DNA of 64,000 nt from an uncultured Chiayiivirga sp. GTDB taxonomy: Bacteria; Pseudomonadota; Gammaproteobacteria; Xanthomonadales; Xanthomonadaceae. Below, piece after piece: positions 20,925 to 32,340 of this stretch (position 1 is the first letter of the stretch; each line of letters begins with the position of its first letter). The stretch covers positions 11,319 to 75,318 of the forward strand of contig CAKSZJ010000015.1 in NCBI GenBank assembly GCA_934525595.1, written 5' to 3'. A model generated the notes under the pieces. The model saw only the letters and a program-made list of their open reading frames with translations, did not search any database and was not told the DNA's origin. The position numbers and the translations under genes are program-made.

Positions 20925-22181
20925 TCACCCTTCCGCCGCGCGCGCCAGCGCCGCCGGGCGGCCTTCCCAGCGCGCCAGCGCCGTCTCGATGCGCGCGAAC
21001 ACCTCGCGGATCTGCTCGGGCTGCGGCAGCAGCGTCACGCGGAAATGGTTGCGATAGGGCACGTTGAAGCTGGTGCCCGGCACGATAAGCACGCCTTCGT
21101 GGGTGAGGAGATCGAGCGCGAAGCGGTGGTCGTCGAAGTCCGCAAGATCAGCGGCATCGACGCCGGGGAAGGCATACAGCGCCCCCTGGGGCGGGTGCAG
21201 GGTGAGGCGCGAGCTGGTCTCGCAGGCTTCGATCACCGCGCGCCGCGCCTCGTACAGGCGCCCGCCGGGCGCAGTGAGTGCGCTGATCGTGTCCGGGCCG
21301 GTGAGCGCCGCCAATGCGGCCCACTGCGCCGGCACGTTGGCGCACAGGCGCAGCGCGCCGAGCAGATCCAGCGCGTGGTGATAGTCACCGCTGCGGATCG
21401 GATCGCCCGACAGCACGGCCCAGCCGGCGCGGTAGCCGCAGGCACGGTGCACCTTGGAAAGCCCGCCGAACGTCAGGCAGGGCGCATCACCGGCCAGCGG
21501 CGCCAGCGGCACGTACCGGGCATCGTCGTAGGTGATCTCATCGTAGATCTCGTCCACCATCAGCAGCAGGCGGTGGCGCTCGGCGATCTCGGCCAGCTGG
21601 CGCAGGGTATCGCGCGAATACACCGCGCCGGACGGATTGTTCGGGTTGATCAGCACCAGCGCGCGGGTGCGCGGAGTGACGAGCGCCTCGACCTGGTCGG
21701 GATCGGGCTGGAAGCCGTTTTCCGGCCGGCAGTCGTAGTACACCGGCACCCCGTCGTTGAGGATGGTGGCGGCGCTCCAGAGCGGATAATCCGGACTCGG
21801 CAGCAGCACCTCGTCGCCCGGGTTGAGCAGGGCACGCAGCGACATGTCGATCAGCTCGCTCACGCCATTGCCCATGAACACGTGCGCCGGCGTCACCCCG
21901 CGCGCGCCGCGTGCCGCGTGCCGCGCCGCGATCACCTCGCGAAGTTCCGGCAGGCCCTGCTGGTGGCAATAGGGATCGCTTTCGGCGATGTGCTCGGCGA
22001 TGGCCTGCTGCAGGTGCTCGGGCGCGCGGAAACCGAAGGCGCCGGGATTGCCGATGTTGAGTTTGATGAGCTTGCGCCCCTGGGCCTCCATGTCACGCGC
22101 TCGCCGCGCCAGCTCACCGCGAATTTCGTAGCGGACCTGCGACAGGCGCTGGCGGGTGGCGATGGTGCGGGACTGGGACAT
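20925..22181 (-). CDS. alaA: Pyridoxal-phosphate aminotransferase, AlaA type
   Basis: Fold-type I aminotransferase of 418 residues, most like glutamate-pyruvate aminotransferase AlaA. It has I-G-N-P-G-A-F-G-F at the N-terminus, M-G-N-G-V-S-E-L-I (substrate loop), the N-P-N-N-P-S-G motif, the D-E-I-Y-D-E PLP motif and PLP-lysine Lys243 in G-G-L-S-K-V-H-R-A-C-G-Y-R. The C-terminal substrate arginine is in F-R-V-T-L-L-P. The transferred amino group would form alanine from pyruvate; other amino-donor preferences cannot be ruled out. The gene is convergent with aacS and divergent from the DUF924 gene. Confidence 0.85.
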   Translation of the reverse strand: MSQSRTIATRQRLSQVRYEIRGELARRARDMEAQGRKLIKLNIGNPGAFGFRAPEHLQQAIAEHIAESDPYCHQQGLPELREVIAARHAARGARGVTPAHVFMGNGVSELIDMSLRALLNPGDEVLLPSPDYPLWSAATILNDGVPVYYDCRPENGFQPDPDQVEALVTPRTRALVLINPNNPSGAVYSRDTLRQLAEIAERHRLLLMVDEIYDEITYDDARYVPLAPLAGDAPCLTFGGLSKVHRACGYRAGWAVLSGDPIRSGDYHHALDLLGALRLCANVPAQWAALAALTGPDTISALTAPGGRLYEARRAVIEACETSSRLTLHPPQGALYAFPGVDAADLADFDDHRFALDLLTHEGVLIVPGTSFNVPYRNHFRVTLLPQPEQIREVFARIETALARWEGRPAALARAAEG

Positions 22182-22384
22182 GGATGGACCGGAGGGCGGA
22201 AAAAGGGGAAGGTCGACGCCTCCAGACTAGCGGAGAAACGCGCGGGATGAGAGGCAATTCGCGGGCGATTCGCGGGCTGGATGGGGCTTCACGGCGGACA
22301 ATATCGCGCACCATGACGCATCGCAACAAAAAGCGCGCGAACACCCCATCGGCTACCCTCTCCGGCATTCCTTCGGAGACGCCC

Positions 22385-22930
22385 ATGTCCACCTTGCCCA
22401 CCGCTTCCGAGATCGTCGACTTCTGGCGCCAGGCCGGCCCGCAGGCCTGGTTCAGCCGCGACGCCGCCTTCGACGATCGGCTGCGCGAGCATTTTCTCGC
22501 TGCCCACATGGCCGCCGCGCGGCGCGAGCTGGACGCCTGGATAGAGAGCGCCGAGGGCGCGCTGGCGCTGATGATCCTGCTCGACCAGTTCCCACGGAAC
22601 TGCTTTCGCGGCACCGCGCACATGTTCGCCACCGATCAGCTGGCGCTGCGCCTGGCGCGCGCGGCGCTGGCGCGCGGACTGGACCAGCAGGTTGAAGCCA
22701 GCCTGCGGCTGTTCTTCTATCTGCCCTTCGAGCACAGCGAAGACCTGGATGACCAGCGCATCGCGGTGGAGCGCTGTGCGCCGCTGGGCGATCCCTTCGA
22801 CCGCTACGCGCAGATCCACCTGGACGTCATCGAACGCTTCGGCCGTTTCCCGCACCGCAACGCCGCGTTCGGGCGCGACACCACGCCCGAGGAACAGGCG
22901 TTCCTGGACGCGGGAGGCTTCGCGGGCTGA
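22385..22930 (+). CDS. DUF924 family protein
   Basis: Cytoplasmic helical protein of 181 residues. Family signatures are present: I-V-D-F-W-R-Q-A-G-P, W-F (after it), L-I-L-L-D-Q-F-P-R-N-C-F-R-G-T, F-Y-L-P-F-E-H-S-E-D and F-G-R-F-P-H-R-N. The D-Q-F-P-R-N and F-P-H-R-N motifs are the strongest conserved elements of DUF924. Function is not known; the fold is TPR-like. The ATG at 22385 is chosen because GGAG lies 7 bases upstream and the family begins just before D-F-W. A longer frame starting at 22184 has low-complexity basic sequence and is not believable. Confidence 0.88.
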   Translation: MSTLPTASEIVDFWRQAGPQAWFSRDAAFDDRLREHFLAAHMAAARRELDAWIESAEGALALMILLDQFPRNCFRGTAHMFATDQLALRLARAALARGLDQQVEASLRLFFYLPFEHSEDLDDQRIAVERCAPLGDPFDRYAQIHLDVIERFGRFPHRNAAFGRDTTPEEQAFLDAGGFAG

Positions 22931-23012
22931 TTGCCGCCCTGCACTGTTGCCGCAGGCGCCTCGCAGGGCGCTTCCCGCCCCGATATCGCAACCTGCATGA
23001 CTAAGCGGCCGC

Positions 23013-25013
<2,001 letters not shown>

Positions 25014-25134
25014 GTCGGGCGGTACCTGGGGGATGAAAGAAAGTCGCGGGCGCGGCGCGCCGGGTGCGCATTGTCCCACCGCCGATTCGCGTTGTCGCGC
25101 CGCAAGCTGCGCGCGCCGCCGCCGCGCGAGGGCC

Positions 25135-25947
25135 CTATTCCACCCCGAAATGCCGCTGCAGGCGGTCGGCCAGTGCGGCGGCAGTGAGCTCTCCGACGTG
25201 GAGATCGCGCAGCACGCCGCGGCTGTCGTAGAACAGCGTGGTCGGCAGCACGCGGGCACCGGTGGCTTGCATGGTGCCGGATTCGGAATCGAGCAGGACA
25301 TCGGGCGTTTCCAGCCCGCTGCGGCGCAGGTAGTCCTCCACGAGCTCCGGCGGATCGCCCTGATTCACCAGCAGGAAGCGCACCTGCGGCCAGCGCGTGC
25401 CGGCGCTGGCGAACATCGGCATCTCGCGCCGGCACGGCGGACACCAGGTGGCCCAGAGGTTGATCACGATCGGCCGCGGATCGGCGTCGGGGATGCGCAC
25501 CAAAGCGCCGTCGCGCGCGTGCAGCGACAGCGCCGGCAGCGGAATCGAATCGCGCTGGTGCGCATCGAGCGAGGAAGCCGCCACCCACCAGCCCGCCGCG
25601 CCGATGAGCAGGCCCGCGATGACCGGACCACGCAGCACCGGTGCGCGGCGGCTGCGCCACCAGGCCGTCGCCAGCGCCACCAGCAGCCCGCTCCACCAGG
25701 CAAAGCCCCCGTCACCGATGGCGATGATCGACGCCGGCGCGGCGGCATACTCGGGCCACCAGCGCAGCACATAGCCCAGCCTGGCGGCGAGCAGGCCCGC
25801 CAGCACGGCATCCAGCAGCGGCCCGCCGATGCCCGTGCTCTCGGCCAGCGCACGGCGGCGCGACAGGAGGTTGGCCGCGATCCAGGCCAGCAGCACGGCG
25901 GCGGCGGCGATGGCAACCCGCAGCGAGAACGGCCCGAACGAGGTCAC
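25135..25947 (-). CDS. Membrane-anchored TlpA-type thioredoxin with Lgt-like membrane domain
   Basis: 270-residue protein. Residues 1-125 hold about four membrane helices (7-28, 42-61, 83-97, 105-125) in a prolipoprotein diacylglyceryl-transferase-like arrangement. A periplasmic thioredoxin domain (130-270) has the active site W-A-T-W-C-P-P-C (Cys169, Cys172) and a cis-Pro (V-L-P-T-T-L-F). TlpA-type reductases keep extracytoplasmic thiols reduced, for example for cytochrome c maturation. The start is a GTG at 25947, 21 bp past the dctA stop, so it may be co-transcribed with dctA. The N-terminal part has no enzyme motif seen in Lgt, so it is probably only a membrane anchor or electron conduit. 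Substrate unknown. Confidence 0.75.
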   Translation of the reverse strand: MTSFGPFSLRVAIAAAAVLLAWIAANLLSRRRALAESTGIGGPLLDAVLAGLLAARLGYVLRWWPEYAAAPASIIAIGDGGFAWWSGLLVALATAWWRSRRAPVLRGPVIAGLLIGAAGWWVAASSLDAHQRDSIPLPALSLHARDGALVRIPDADPRPIVINLWATWCPPCRREMPMFASAGTRWPQVRFLLVNQGDPPELVEDYLRRSGLETPDVLLDSESGTMQATGARVLPTTLFYDSRGVLRDLHVGELTAAALADRLQRHFGVE

Positions 25948-25968
25948 GCGCGCACCCGGCCCAAAGCC

Positions 25969-27276
25969 TCAGGCAAGACGATTGCCGTCCATGTCGACAT
26001 GGATCGGCTCCTCGTCACTCTCCCCGCGCGACACCACCACGGCGGCCACAAGATCGCCGCTGACGTTGAGCGTGGTGCGGCACATGTCCAGAAAGCGATC
26101 CACGCCCAGGATGATGCCGATACCCTCCGGCGGCACGCCCACCATGCCGCAGATCATCGCGATCACCGGCAGCGAGCCGGCCGGCACGCCCGCGGTGCCG
26201 ATGCCGCCCAAGATGCACACCAGCATCACCACCATCTGCTGGGTGAGGCTCAGCTCCACGCCGAAGAACTGCGCCAGGAAAAGCACCGTGACGCCTTCGA
26301 ACAGCGCGGTGCCGTTCTGGTTGGCGGTGGCTCCGATGGTCAGCACGAAGCGCGACACCTTGCGCGGCAGCTTCAGCTCTTCCTCGGCCACCTTCAGCGC
26401 GGTGGGCAGGGTGGCGTTGCTGGATGCGGTGGAGAACGCCATCACCATGGCTTCCTGGATGCCGCGGAAAAACACCCGCGGCGACATGCCGCCGGCCACG
26501 CGCAGCACCAGCGGGAAGACCACGAACTGGTGGATCGCCAGCGCACCGACCACGACGGCGACGTAGGCCCCCAGGCGCAGCAGGAGATCCCAGCCGAACA
26601 GCGCGGCGAGGTTGAACACCAGGCAGGCCACGGCCCAGGGCGCGAAGCGGATGACCAGATTGATCAGGGTCATCGCGATGTCGAACAGCCCTTGGACCAC
26701 GCCCTTGACCCGCGCCGCGCCGGGCGTGTTGGTGAGCACCAGGCCGATGCCGAACATCAGTGCGAAGAACATCACCGCCAGGATGTCGTTGGACGCCGCC
26801 GCGCGGAACACGTTGTCCGGCACGATCTGCACCAGGAGCTGCATGCCGCTGGCGCCGGTCCGTGCGCTGTCCACGATGCCCTGGGCGCGCCCCGCGCCTT
26901 CTTCCAGCAGCCTGCTGGCCAGCTCCGGATCAACGCCGCCGCCCGGATTGAACAGGTTGACCATCGCCATGCCCAGCGCCACCGCGATGGACGATACGAC
27001 CACCGTATAGGCCAGCGTCTTCCAGCCCACGCGCCCGAGCGAGCGGATGTCGCCCATTTCCGCCACGCCCATCACCAGCGCGGAGAACAGCAGGGGAATC
27101 ACCAGCATGAACAGCAGGCGCAGGAAGACCTGGCCGACCGGCTGGGTGACGTAGGTCGTCAGCAGCTTGAGCCACTGCGCATCGGCCGCGAGGAAGTGGA
27201 CGATGAGGCCGCCGAAGAGACCGACGGCGAAACCGATCGCCATCTGGGTATGAAGCGGAACGTTCTTGCGTGCCAT
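25969..27276 (-). CDS. Dicarboxylate/amino-acid:cation symporter (DAACS)
   Basis: Glutamate-transporter-family (DctA/GltP) symporter of 435 residues with eight predicted membrane segments and two re-entrant loops. Family motifs: serine-rich S-T-A-S-S-N-A-T-L-P (about 290), G-A-T-A-N-Q-N-G-T-A-L (about 320), G-T-A-G-V-P-A-G-S-L (near 370) and D-R-F-L-D-M-C-R-T-T-L-N-V-S-G-D (near 395). The D-R-x-x-D-M-x-R-T-x-x-N-V motif is the substrate and cation site. It probably imports C4-dicarboxylates or acidic amino acids with sodium or protons. Residue differences cannot decide between substrates. It lies 73 bp after batD but with its own region upstream. Confidence 0.87.
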   Translation of the reverse strand: MARKNVPLHTQMAIGFAVGLFGGLIVHFLAADAQWLKLLTTYVTQPVGQVFLRLLFMLVIPLLFSALVMGVAEMGDIRSLGRVGWKTLAYTVVVSSIAVALGMAMVNLFNPGGGVDPELASRLLEEGAGRAQGIVDSARTGASGMQLLVQIVPDNVFRAAASNDILAVMFFALMFGIGLVLTNTPGAARVKGVVQGLFDIAMTLINLVIRFAPWAVACLVFNLAALFGWDLLLRLGAYVAVVVGALAIHQFVVFPLVLRVAGGMSPRVFFRGIQEAMVMAFSTASSNATLPTALKVAEEELKLPRKVSRFVLTIGATANQNGTALFEGVTVLFLAQFFGVELSLTQQMVVMLVCILGGIGTAGVPAGSLPVIAMICGMVGVPPEGIGIILGVDRFLDMCRTTLNVSGDLVAAVVVSRGESDEEPIHVDMDGNRLA

Positions 27277-27349
27277 GCGCGAGGGTTCGGGACGTGAAGG
27301 GACCGATGGTACACCAGCGCGTTTTCCGCCCAGCGGCGTAGGCTGCAGG

Positions 27350-29020
27350 TCAGCGTGGCGGATAGAGCGGCGGCAGCGCGGCAGCGTCCGGAGCTGTTTC
27401 GGCGGGGGCGCGCAGTCCGGGCGAGCGCGCGAACGCCGCACGCAAGCGTTCGGCCATGCCCTCCGCGCCTTCACCGCGATACAGCGCGCGGTCCAGCGCC
27501 AGCACCGCGTCACGTGCATCGCCGTCCGCCAGGCGCGCGGCAAGGGATTCCAGATCGCGCGTGCCCGGCACGATGCGCAGCAGCGCGCGACGCGCGCCGG
27601 CAAGGTCTTCACGGGCCAGCGCATGCGCAAGCTCGGGACGCCAGGAGGTGGGCGCGCACGACGTTGCAGCCGGCGCCACAGGGTGGCCTTCGCGGCGCGC
27701 GCGCAGCCACCACAGCAGCAGGGTCAGGGCCCAGGCCAGCGCGAAGAAGACCGCCAGCACCTGCCACACCCACAGCAGACCCGGCAGAAGCGGCGTGTCG
27801 GCGGCGTGCGGCGTGCCCGCCGCCTGCGGCGTCGCGCGATTTTCCACAGGCGCGGCGAGCGAAGGCGATATCTCGATGCTGCGCGCAGGCAGGATGCTGC
27901 GCTGTGCACGGTCGTCACCCACGTTCCACCAGGCAATGCTGCGCTCGGGCAGCTCCAGCCGCCCTGCGCGCAGCGGCACGATGGCGAACCTGCGGCTGCG
28001 CACGCCGATACGCGTCCCTTCCGCCTCGCGCGTCTCGCGGGTTTCCTGATCGGGATAGATCTCGGCACCGTCGATCGGCGGCAGGCTCAGCTCGGGCAGC
28101 TGATCGCTGGACAGGCCCTCGGCCTCCACGGTCAGGGTCAGTTCCAGCGCATCGCCCACGCGCGCCTGCGCGGGCAGGCTCGAGGACGTATCACTCAGAC
28201 GCAGCGCGCGCGCCGGCAGCCAGGGCGAAGAAGCAGAAGAGGGCGCGGGGCGCACGTCGAGCGTTATCGTCTCGCTGCCGACGCTGACCGGCGTTCCCTG
28301 GCTGAAGAAGCCGTTGCCCTGCCCGCCGCGCGCCAGCCGGCCACGGAAGGTGATCGCGGCCACGCTCAGCGTGCCGCTGCGCTCGGGCGTCAGCGCGTAG
28401 TGCCGTTCCACCACGTTGTAGGCACGGCCTTGGACGCCACGCGTGTACTGCACGTCCTGTCCGATGCGCTGCACCTGCAGGCCATCACCAGCGGGATCGG
28501 ACAGGTCGCCGTTTTGCAGCGCCACCGCGTAGAACAGCCGCACCGTGTAGCCCACCTGCTGCTGCACGTAGGGCGCCAGGGTGTCGGCCTCCACCTCCAG
28601 GAAGACGTCATCGCCATTGGCCGCCGAACCGCGCGCCATGGGGCGGACGGTGAGCTGCAGCGGCGCGGTGCGTTCGCTGCCGACGGGGATCGCGGGCAGT
28701 GCGATCGTGCCTTCGCGCAGCGGCTCGAGCGCGACGGCCCACAGGTTGGTGCGCGCCATCGCACCGTTGATGAGCTGGATCTGGGTATTGCTGGAGCGGC
28801 TGGTGATCCGGAAATCCGCGTCCAGCACGGAAAAGTCCGGCTCGCCGGTGCTGCCGCTCTCGACATTGAGCGTGACCGTTTCGCCCATGCTGACCGCGCT
28901 GCGGTCGAGCCAGGCGCGCACCTCGGCACGCACGCCCTGGGCGCACAGCGCGGTCGCGAGCAGCAGCAGCATCGCCAGCAGCCGCGGCAGTACCGCGAGC
29001 CCGGGCCTTTCACGAATCAT
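27350..29020 (-). CDS. batD: BatD-like protein, oxygen-tolerance operon
   Basis: Exported membrane protein of 556 residues. A signal peptide (cut after about A-L-C-A-Q-G-V-R-A, residue 32) precedes a periplasmic region of beta-rich repeats (about 33-420) typical for BatD, one membrane helix near 425-448 and a cytoplasmic C-terminal tail of about 100 residues. It has an unusually Arg-rich tail and ends in P-L-Y-P-P-R. BatD works with the BatA/BatB VWA proteins, and in other bacteria the operon supports oxidative-stress tolerance and envelope homeostasis. The start overlaps the batB-C stop by 4 bp (ATGA). It is the last gene of the moxR operon. Confidence 0.85.
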   Translation of the reverse strand: MIRERPGLAVLPRLLAMLLLLATALCAQGVRAEVRAWLDRSAVSMGETVTLNVESGSTGEPDFSVLDADFRITSRSSNTQIQLINGAMARTNLWAVALEPLREGTIALPAIPVGSERTAPLQLTVRPMARGSAANGDDVFLEVEADTLAPYVQQQVGYTVRLFYAVALQNGDLSDPAGDGLQVQRIGQDVQYTRGVQGRAYNVVERHYALTPERSGTLSVAAITFRGRLARGGQGNGFFSQGTPVSVGSETITLDVRPAPSSASSPWLPARALRLSDTSSSLPAQARVGDALELTLTVEAEGLSSDQLPELSLPPIDGAEIYPDQETRETREAEGTRIGVRSRRFAIVPLRAGRLELPERSIAWWNVGDDRAQRSILPARSIEISPSLAAPVENRATPQAAGTPHAADTPLLPGLLWVWQVLAVFFALAWALTLLLWWLRARREGHPVAPAATSCAPTSWRPELAHALAREDLAGARRALLRIVPGTRDLESLAARLADGDARDAVLALDRALYRGEGAEGMAERLRAAFARSPGLRAPAETAPDAAALPPLYPPR

Positions 29021-30891
29021 CGACGTTCTCCTTCGCGCTGGCGGCGCTGAAGCTCAAGCTGGAACTTGCGGCGCAAGAGTCCGCCCGGATCGTCGGGAAC
29101 GCGCTGCAGGAGATGCTCCATCGCCTGCTGGCGCTCGGCCTCCTCGACGGTCAACGGGGTCGGTGACCCGTCATCCGCGGACGACGGCTCTTCGGCCGCC
29201 GACTGGTCAAGGGCGCGCTGCATTTCATCCGCGTAGCGCTCGGCCTCCTGGCCTGTTTCGTCCTCGGCGTACTCGCCTGACTCGGAGTCGTCGGAGCCGT
29301 CGGGGGTCTTGCGTGCCTCGTTCGCCGCGTCGTCCTGCGTACCCGGCGGTGTCTTCTGCGCGTCGTCCGACGGCGAGCCGTCGTTCTGCGGCGTCGCGGT
29401 GCCGTCCTCGTCCGACTCGCCTTCGGAGGAATTCTTCTGCCCGCTACCGTCAGACGATGACGCATCGTTGCCCTGTCCGTCTTCTGAGGGCTCCTGCGAT
29501 GGTGACTGTTCCTGCTGCTGGCGCAGCCACTCCTCGACGGCCTTGCGATTGGCCTGCGCATCGGAGAAATCAGGTTGTCGGGCGAGCGCGCGACCATAGG
29601 CCTCCAGCGCGTCCTCGTAGCGCCCCGCCTTGGCGAGCGCGTTGCCCAGGTTGTAGCTGCCGGTGGCGTCGTCGCGGTGGGCGAAGGCGTCGATCGCCGC
29701 GGCATAGTCTCCGGCGCGATAGGCGGCTGCGCCGCGCAGCGCAGGGTCGCGCGCGTGCGCCTGCGCCGCCTTCGCGTCACCGTCTTGCAAGGCATCCCAG
29801 GCGCGCTGGTCGGGACGCTGCCACAGGTCGCGCCATTCCAGCGCCTGCGCGGGCGCGACGGGCAGGCCGACCATGAGCACGAGGGCCGCCGCCAGCCAAC
29901 CGCGGCGAAACGCCAGCGCGGCCAGCGGCAGCAGGATCAGCAGCAGCCACGGCCCTTCGTCGCGCCAGGCGAGGCTGGCGCGATCGTCTTCATCGAGCCG
30001 GGAACTGCTGTCGGCGCGCGACGCGCTGACTCCCAGACGTTCCAGGTCCGCCGCGTCGACGGTCATTTCGGCATAGCGCCCGCCCCCCAGGCGCGCGAGC
30101 TGTTCGAGCGCGGCGACATCGAGGCGCGGGATCAGGATCGCCCCGTCTTCATCCTGCAGGAAGCCGCCGCGCGCGCGCGGCACCGGCGCGCCCTGTGCCG
30201 TGCCAACGCCCAGCACCGAGACGCGCAGGCCCGCATCGCGCGCCACGCGCGCCGCGTTGCTCGCGCGCCCGTCGACCCGGTCGGTCAAGAGCAGCAGCTC
30301 GCCGTCGGTCTCGCCGGCATCGCGCAGCAGGCGCAGCGCCAGCTCGATGGCGCGGTCGGCGCGCTGGCCGGCCAGCGGCATGACATCCGGCGACAGCGCG
30401 GCCGCCAGGTCCGCGAGCGAGGCCGCATCGTCGGTCAGGGGCGCAACGGTGAAGGCGTCCCCGGCATAGCCGATCAGGGCGGTCTGGCCTTCGCCGCGAC
30501 GCGCCAGAAGATCGGCCAGCTTGAAGCGCACGCGCGACACGCGGTCGGGCTTGAGATCGGTCGCACGCATGCGTTCGGAAAGATCCACGGCGAGGATCAG
30601 CGGCGCCTGCAGCCGCAGCACGGGCCGTGCTTCCTGACGGAACGACGGGCCGGCCAGCGCCATCACCAGAAGTACGAAACCGGTGCCAGCCAGCCAGGGC
30701 GCCGCACCGGAACGCAGCAGCCCGTCCGAGGCCTGTGCCAGGTGTGGCAGCAGGTCGGGGTCGCAGATGCGCCGCCAGGGATCGGCGCGGCGCGCCTGCC
30801 GCCGCCAGTACCACGCAAGCATCGGCAGCAGTGCCAGCGCCAGCAGCCAGGCCGGGCGCAGAAAATGGAAATCGGCCAGCCACGCGCTCAT
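29017..30891 (-). CDS. Fused BatB (VWA) - BatC (TPR) membrane protein with degenerate MIDAS
   Basis: 624 residues combining two Bat proteins. Residues 10-30 and 68-83 are membrane helices, residues 97-280 a VWA domain, then helices near 310-345, TPR helices 380-440 (S-Y-N-L-G-N-A-L-A-K-A-G-R-Y-E-D-A-L) and a tail (440-590) that is almost entirely Ser, Asp, Glu, Gly, Gln, Thr and Pro. The VWA metal site reads D-L-S-E-R (103-107) where D-x-S-x-S is expected, and the loop is L-T-D-R-V-D-G instead of T-D-G, so metal binding is probably lost or altered. The following batA has an intact site. The gene overlaps batA and batD by 4 bp each. Confidence 0.85.
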   Translation of the reverse strand: MSAWLADFHFLRPAWLLALALLPMLAWYWRRQARRADPWRRICDPDLLPHLAQASDGLLRSGAAPWLAGTGFVLLVMALAGPSFRQEARPVLRLQAPLILAVDLSERMRATDLKPDRVSRVRFKLADLLARRGEGQTALIGYAGDAFTVAPLTDDAASLADLAAALSPDVMPLAGQRADRAIELALRLLRDAGETDGELLLLTDRVDGRASNAARVARDAGLRVSVLGVGTAQGAPVPRARGGFLQDEDGAILIPRLDVAALEQLARLGGGRYAEMTVDAADLERLGVSASRADSSSRLDEDDRASLAWRDEGPWLLLILLPLAALAFRRGWLAAALVLMVGLPVAPAQALEWRDLWQRPDQRAWDALQDGDAKAAQAHARDPALRGAAAYRAGDYAAAIDAFAHRDDATGSYNLGNALAKAGRYEDALEAYGRALARQPDFSDAQANRKAVEEWLRQQQEQSPSQEPSEDGQGNDASSSDGSGQKNSSEGESDEDGTATPQNDGSPSDDAQKTPPGTQDDAANEARKTPDGSDDSESGEYAEDETGQEAERYADEMQRALDQSAAEEPSSADDGSPTPLTVEEAERQQAMEHLLQRVPDDPGGLLRRKFQLELQRRQREGERR

Positions 30892-31868
30892 GCGGGAACT
30901 CCCGGACGCGCGCGCTGCAGCGGAAACATCGCCAGCAACGAGACCAGCAGCGCAGCGCCCGCCGGCCAGGGATACAGCTCGCGCGCCAGGCGTACCTGCT
31001 CGGCGCGCTGTTCGATCTGTTCGAGGCGGTCGAGTTCCGCATAGATCCCGGCAAGCTCGGCGGTATCGCGCGCGCGGAAGAATCGTCCGCCGGTGCCATC
31101 CGCGATGGCGCGCAAGGTGCCCTCGTCGATTTCCGCCGAAGGCAGCATCATTCCGAATGGCCCGCGCTGCGCATCGGCGCCGAAGGCGACGGTGTAGACG
31201 CGCACCTGGTGGGCCTGCGCCAGCTCAGCCGCCTGCGCCGGCAGCAGCGCACCGGCGTTGTTGGCGCCGTCGGTCAGGAGGATCACCACGCGCTGCTGCG
31301 CGGAGCGCTCGCGCAGCCGCTTGACCGCAAGCCCGAGGGCGTCGCCGATCGCGGTTTCCCGCCCGGCCAGGCCAACGGCGCTGGTGTCGAGCTGGTGGCG
31401 CACGCTCTCCCGGTCGAAGGTGAGCGGCGTCACCTGATAGGCCTGCTGGCCGAACAGGATGAGCCCGAGCCGGTCGCCGGCACGGCGCTCGATGAAGTCG
31501 TCCAGCACCACCTTGACCGCAGTGAGGCGATCGACGCTGCGCCCGCCCACCCGCATGTCCTCGGCCGCCATGCTGCCCGAGACATCGACCGCCAGCATCA
31601 GGTCGCGTCCGGTGCGCGGCGGCGCAACCGGCGCGTCCACCCATTGCGGCCGCATCGCGGCAACGCATAGCGCGAAATAAGCCAGCATTGGCCACCCGAG
31701 CCGTGCCGGCAGCACACCCGCGCGGCGATCTCCCGCCAGCCCCACCAGCTCGGCATAGAACGGCACCCACAGCGTTGCTCCGCCGCGTTCACGGGCACGC
31801 GGCAGCAGGCGCGCCAGCAGCGGCAGCAACACGGCGGCCAGCGCCCAGGGCCAGGCGAATTCAAGCAC
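30888..31868 (-). CDS. batA: BatA, von Willebrand factor A membrane protein
   Basis: 326-residue protein with N-terminal membrane helices (about 5-22 and 58-73), a VWA domain with an intact metal-ion-dependent adhesion site D-V-S-G-S (95-99), the T-D-G-A-N-N-A-G loop, and a C-terminal helix (about 303-320). The start is a GTG at 31868, inside the end of the DUF4381 gene; the stop forms ATGA with the batB-C start. VWA proteins of Bat operons are thought to bind each other and to be remodelled by the MoxR ATPase. The intact MIDAS makes it the probable active VWA partner of the operon. Confidence 0.9.
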   Translation of the reverse strand: MLEFAWPWALAAVLLPLLARLLPRARERGGATLWVPFYAELVGLAGDRRAGVLPARLGWPMLAYFALCVAAMRPQWVDAPVAPPRTGRDLMLAVDVSGSMAAEDMRVGGRSVDRLTAVKVVLDDFIERRAGDRLGLILFGQQAYQVTPLTFDRESVRHQLDTSAVGLAGRETAIGDALGLAVKRLRERSAQQRVVILLTDGANNAGALLPAQAAELAQAHQVRVYTVAFGADAQRGPFGMMLPSAEIDEGTLRAIADGTGGRFFRARDTAELAGIYAELDRLEQIEQRAEQVRLARELYPWPAGAALLVSLLAMFPLQRARPGVPA

Positions 31869-32340
31869 GATGCGCCTCCGCCCAGCGCGGCAGGGTGCTC
31901 CGCACCAGCGCGTGAAGGCGCGCGGCATCCTGCGGATCGACCTCGCGTCGATAGGGTGCATCGAGCAGGAGGCGGCCGTCACCTTCGGAAAACGGGCGCG
32001 CCGGATCGTCGCCATCGAGGAAGCGCAGCCAGGCTTCGCCCTGCAGCGCTGCGACGCCCGCATCCGCACAGACCGCCAGCCGCCGCAAGAACATGGACAG
32101 CGCGGCGACGTGCGCTGCGGGGAACTGGAAATACGGATGGCGGGCGTCGATCGCGGCCAGCTCCACCGCCAAGTGTCGCCGCCAGGCGCGCCGTCGCCAC
32201 CGCCGGCGCAGTCGCAGACCCGCCAGAAGCATCAACAACAGCACGAACGCGGCCAGCGCCCACCAGCCGGGCGCAGGCGGCCAGAACCCCGGCGCGGTGG
32301 GGAGATGGATGTCCTGCAGCACCGGGCCCGCGGGCGTCAC
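31861..32340 (-). CDS. DUF4381 domain membrane protein of the Bat operon
   Basis: 159-residue protein with one N-terminal membrane helix (about 26-46) after the start G-T-G, then a very basic stretch (R-L-R-R-R-W-R-R-R-A-W-R-R) at the cytoplasmic face and a soluble domain with F-L-R-R-L-A-V-C-A-D and W-L-R-F-L-D-G-D-D. This is the usual DUF4381 protein between DUF58 and BatA genes. It probably links the BatA/BatB VWA proteins to the membrane. Starts with GTG in the overlap GTGA with the DUF58 gene, and its stop overlaps batA by 8 bp. Function is inferred only from context. Confidence 0.8.
   Translation of the reverse strand: MTPAGPVLQDIHLPTAPGFWPPAPGWWALAAFVLLLMLLAGLRLRRRWRRRAWRRHLAVELAAIDARHPYFQFPAAHVAALSMFLRRLAVCADAGVAALQGEAWLRFLDGDDPARPFSEGDGRLLLDAPYRREVDPQDAARLHALVRSTLPRWAEAHRA

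Noticed and set aside
22184..22384. Extended start for the DUF924 protein
   Set aside because: Upstream residues are basic low-complexity, and ATG 22385 has a GGAG ribosome site and matches the family start.
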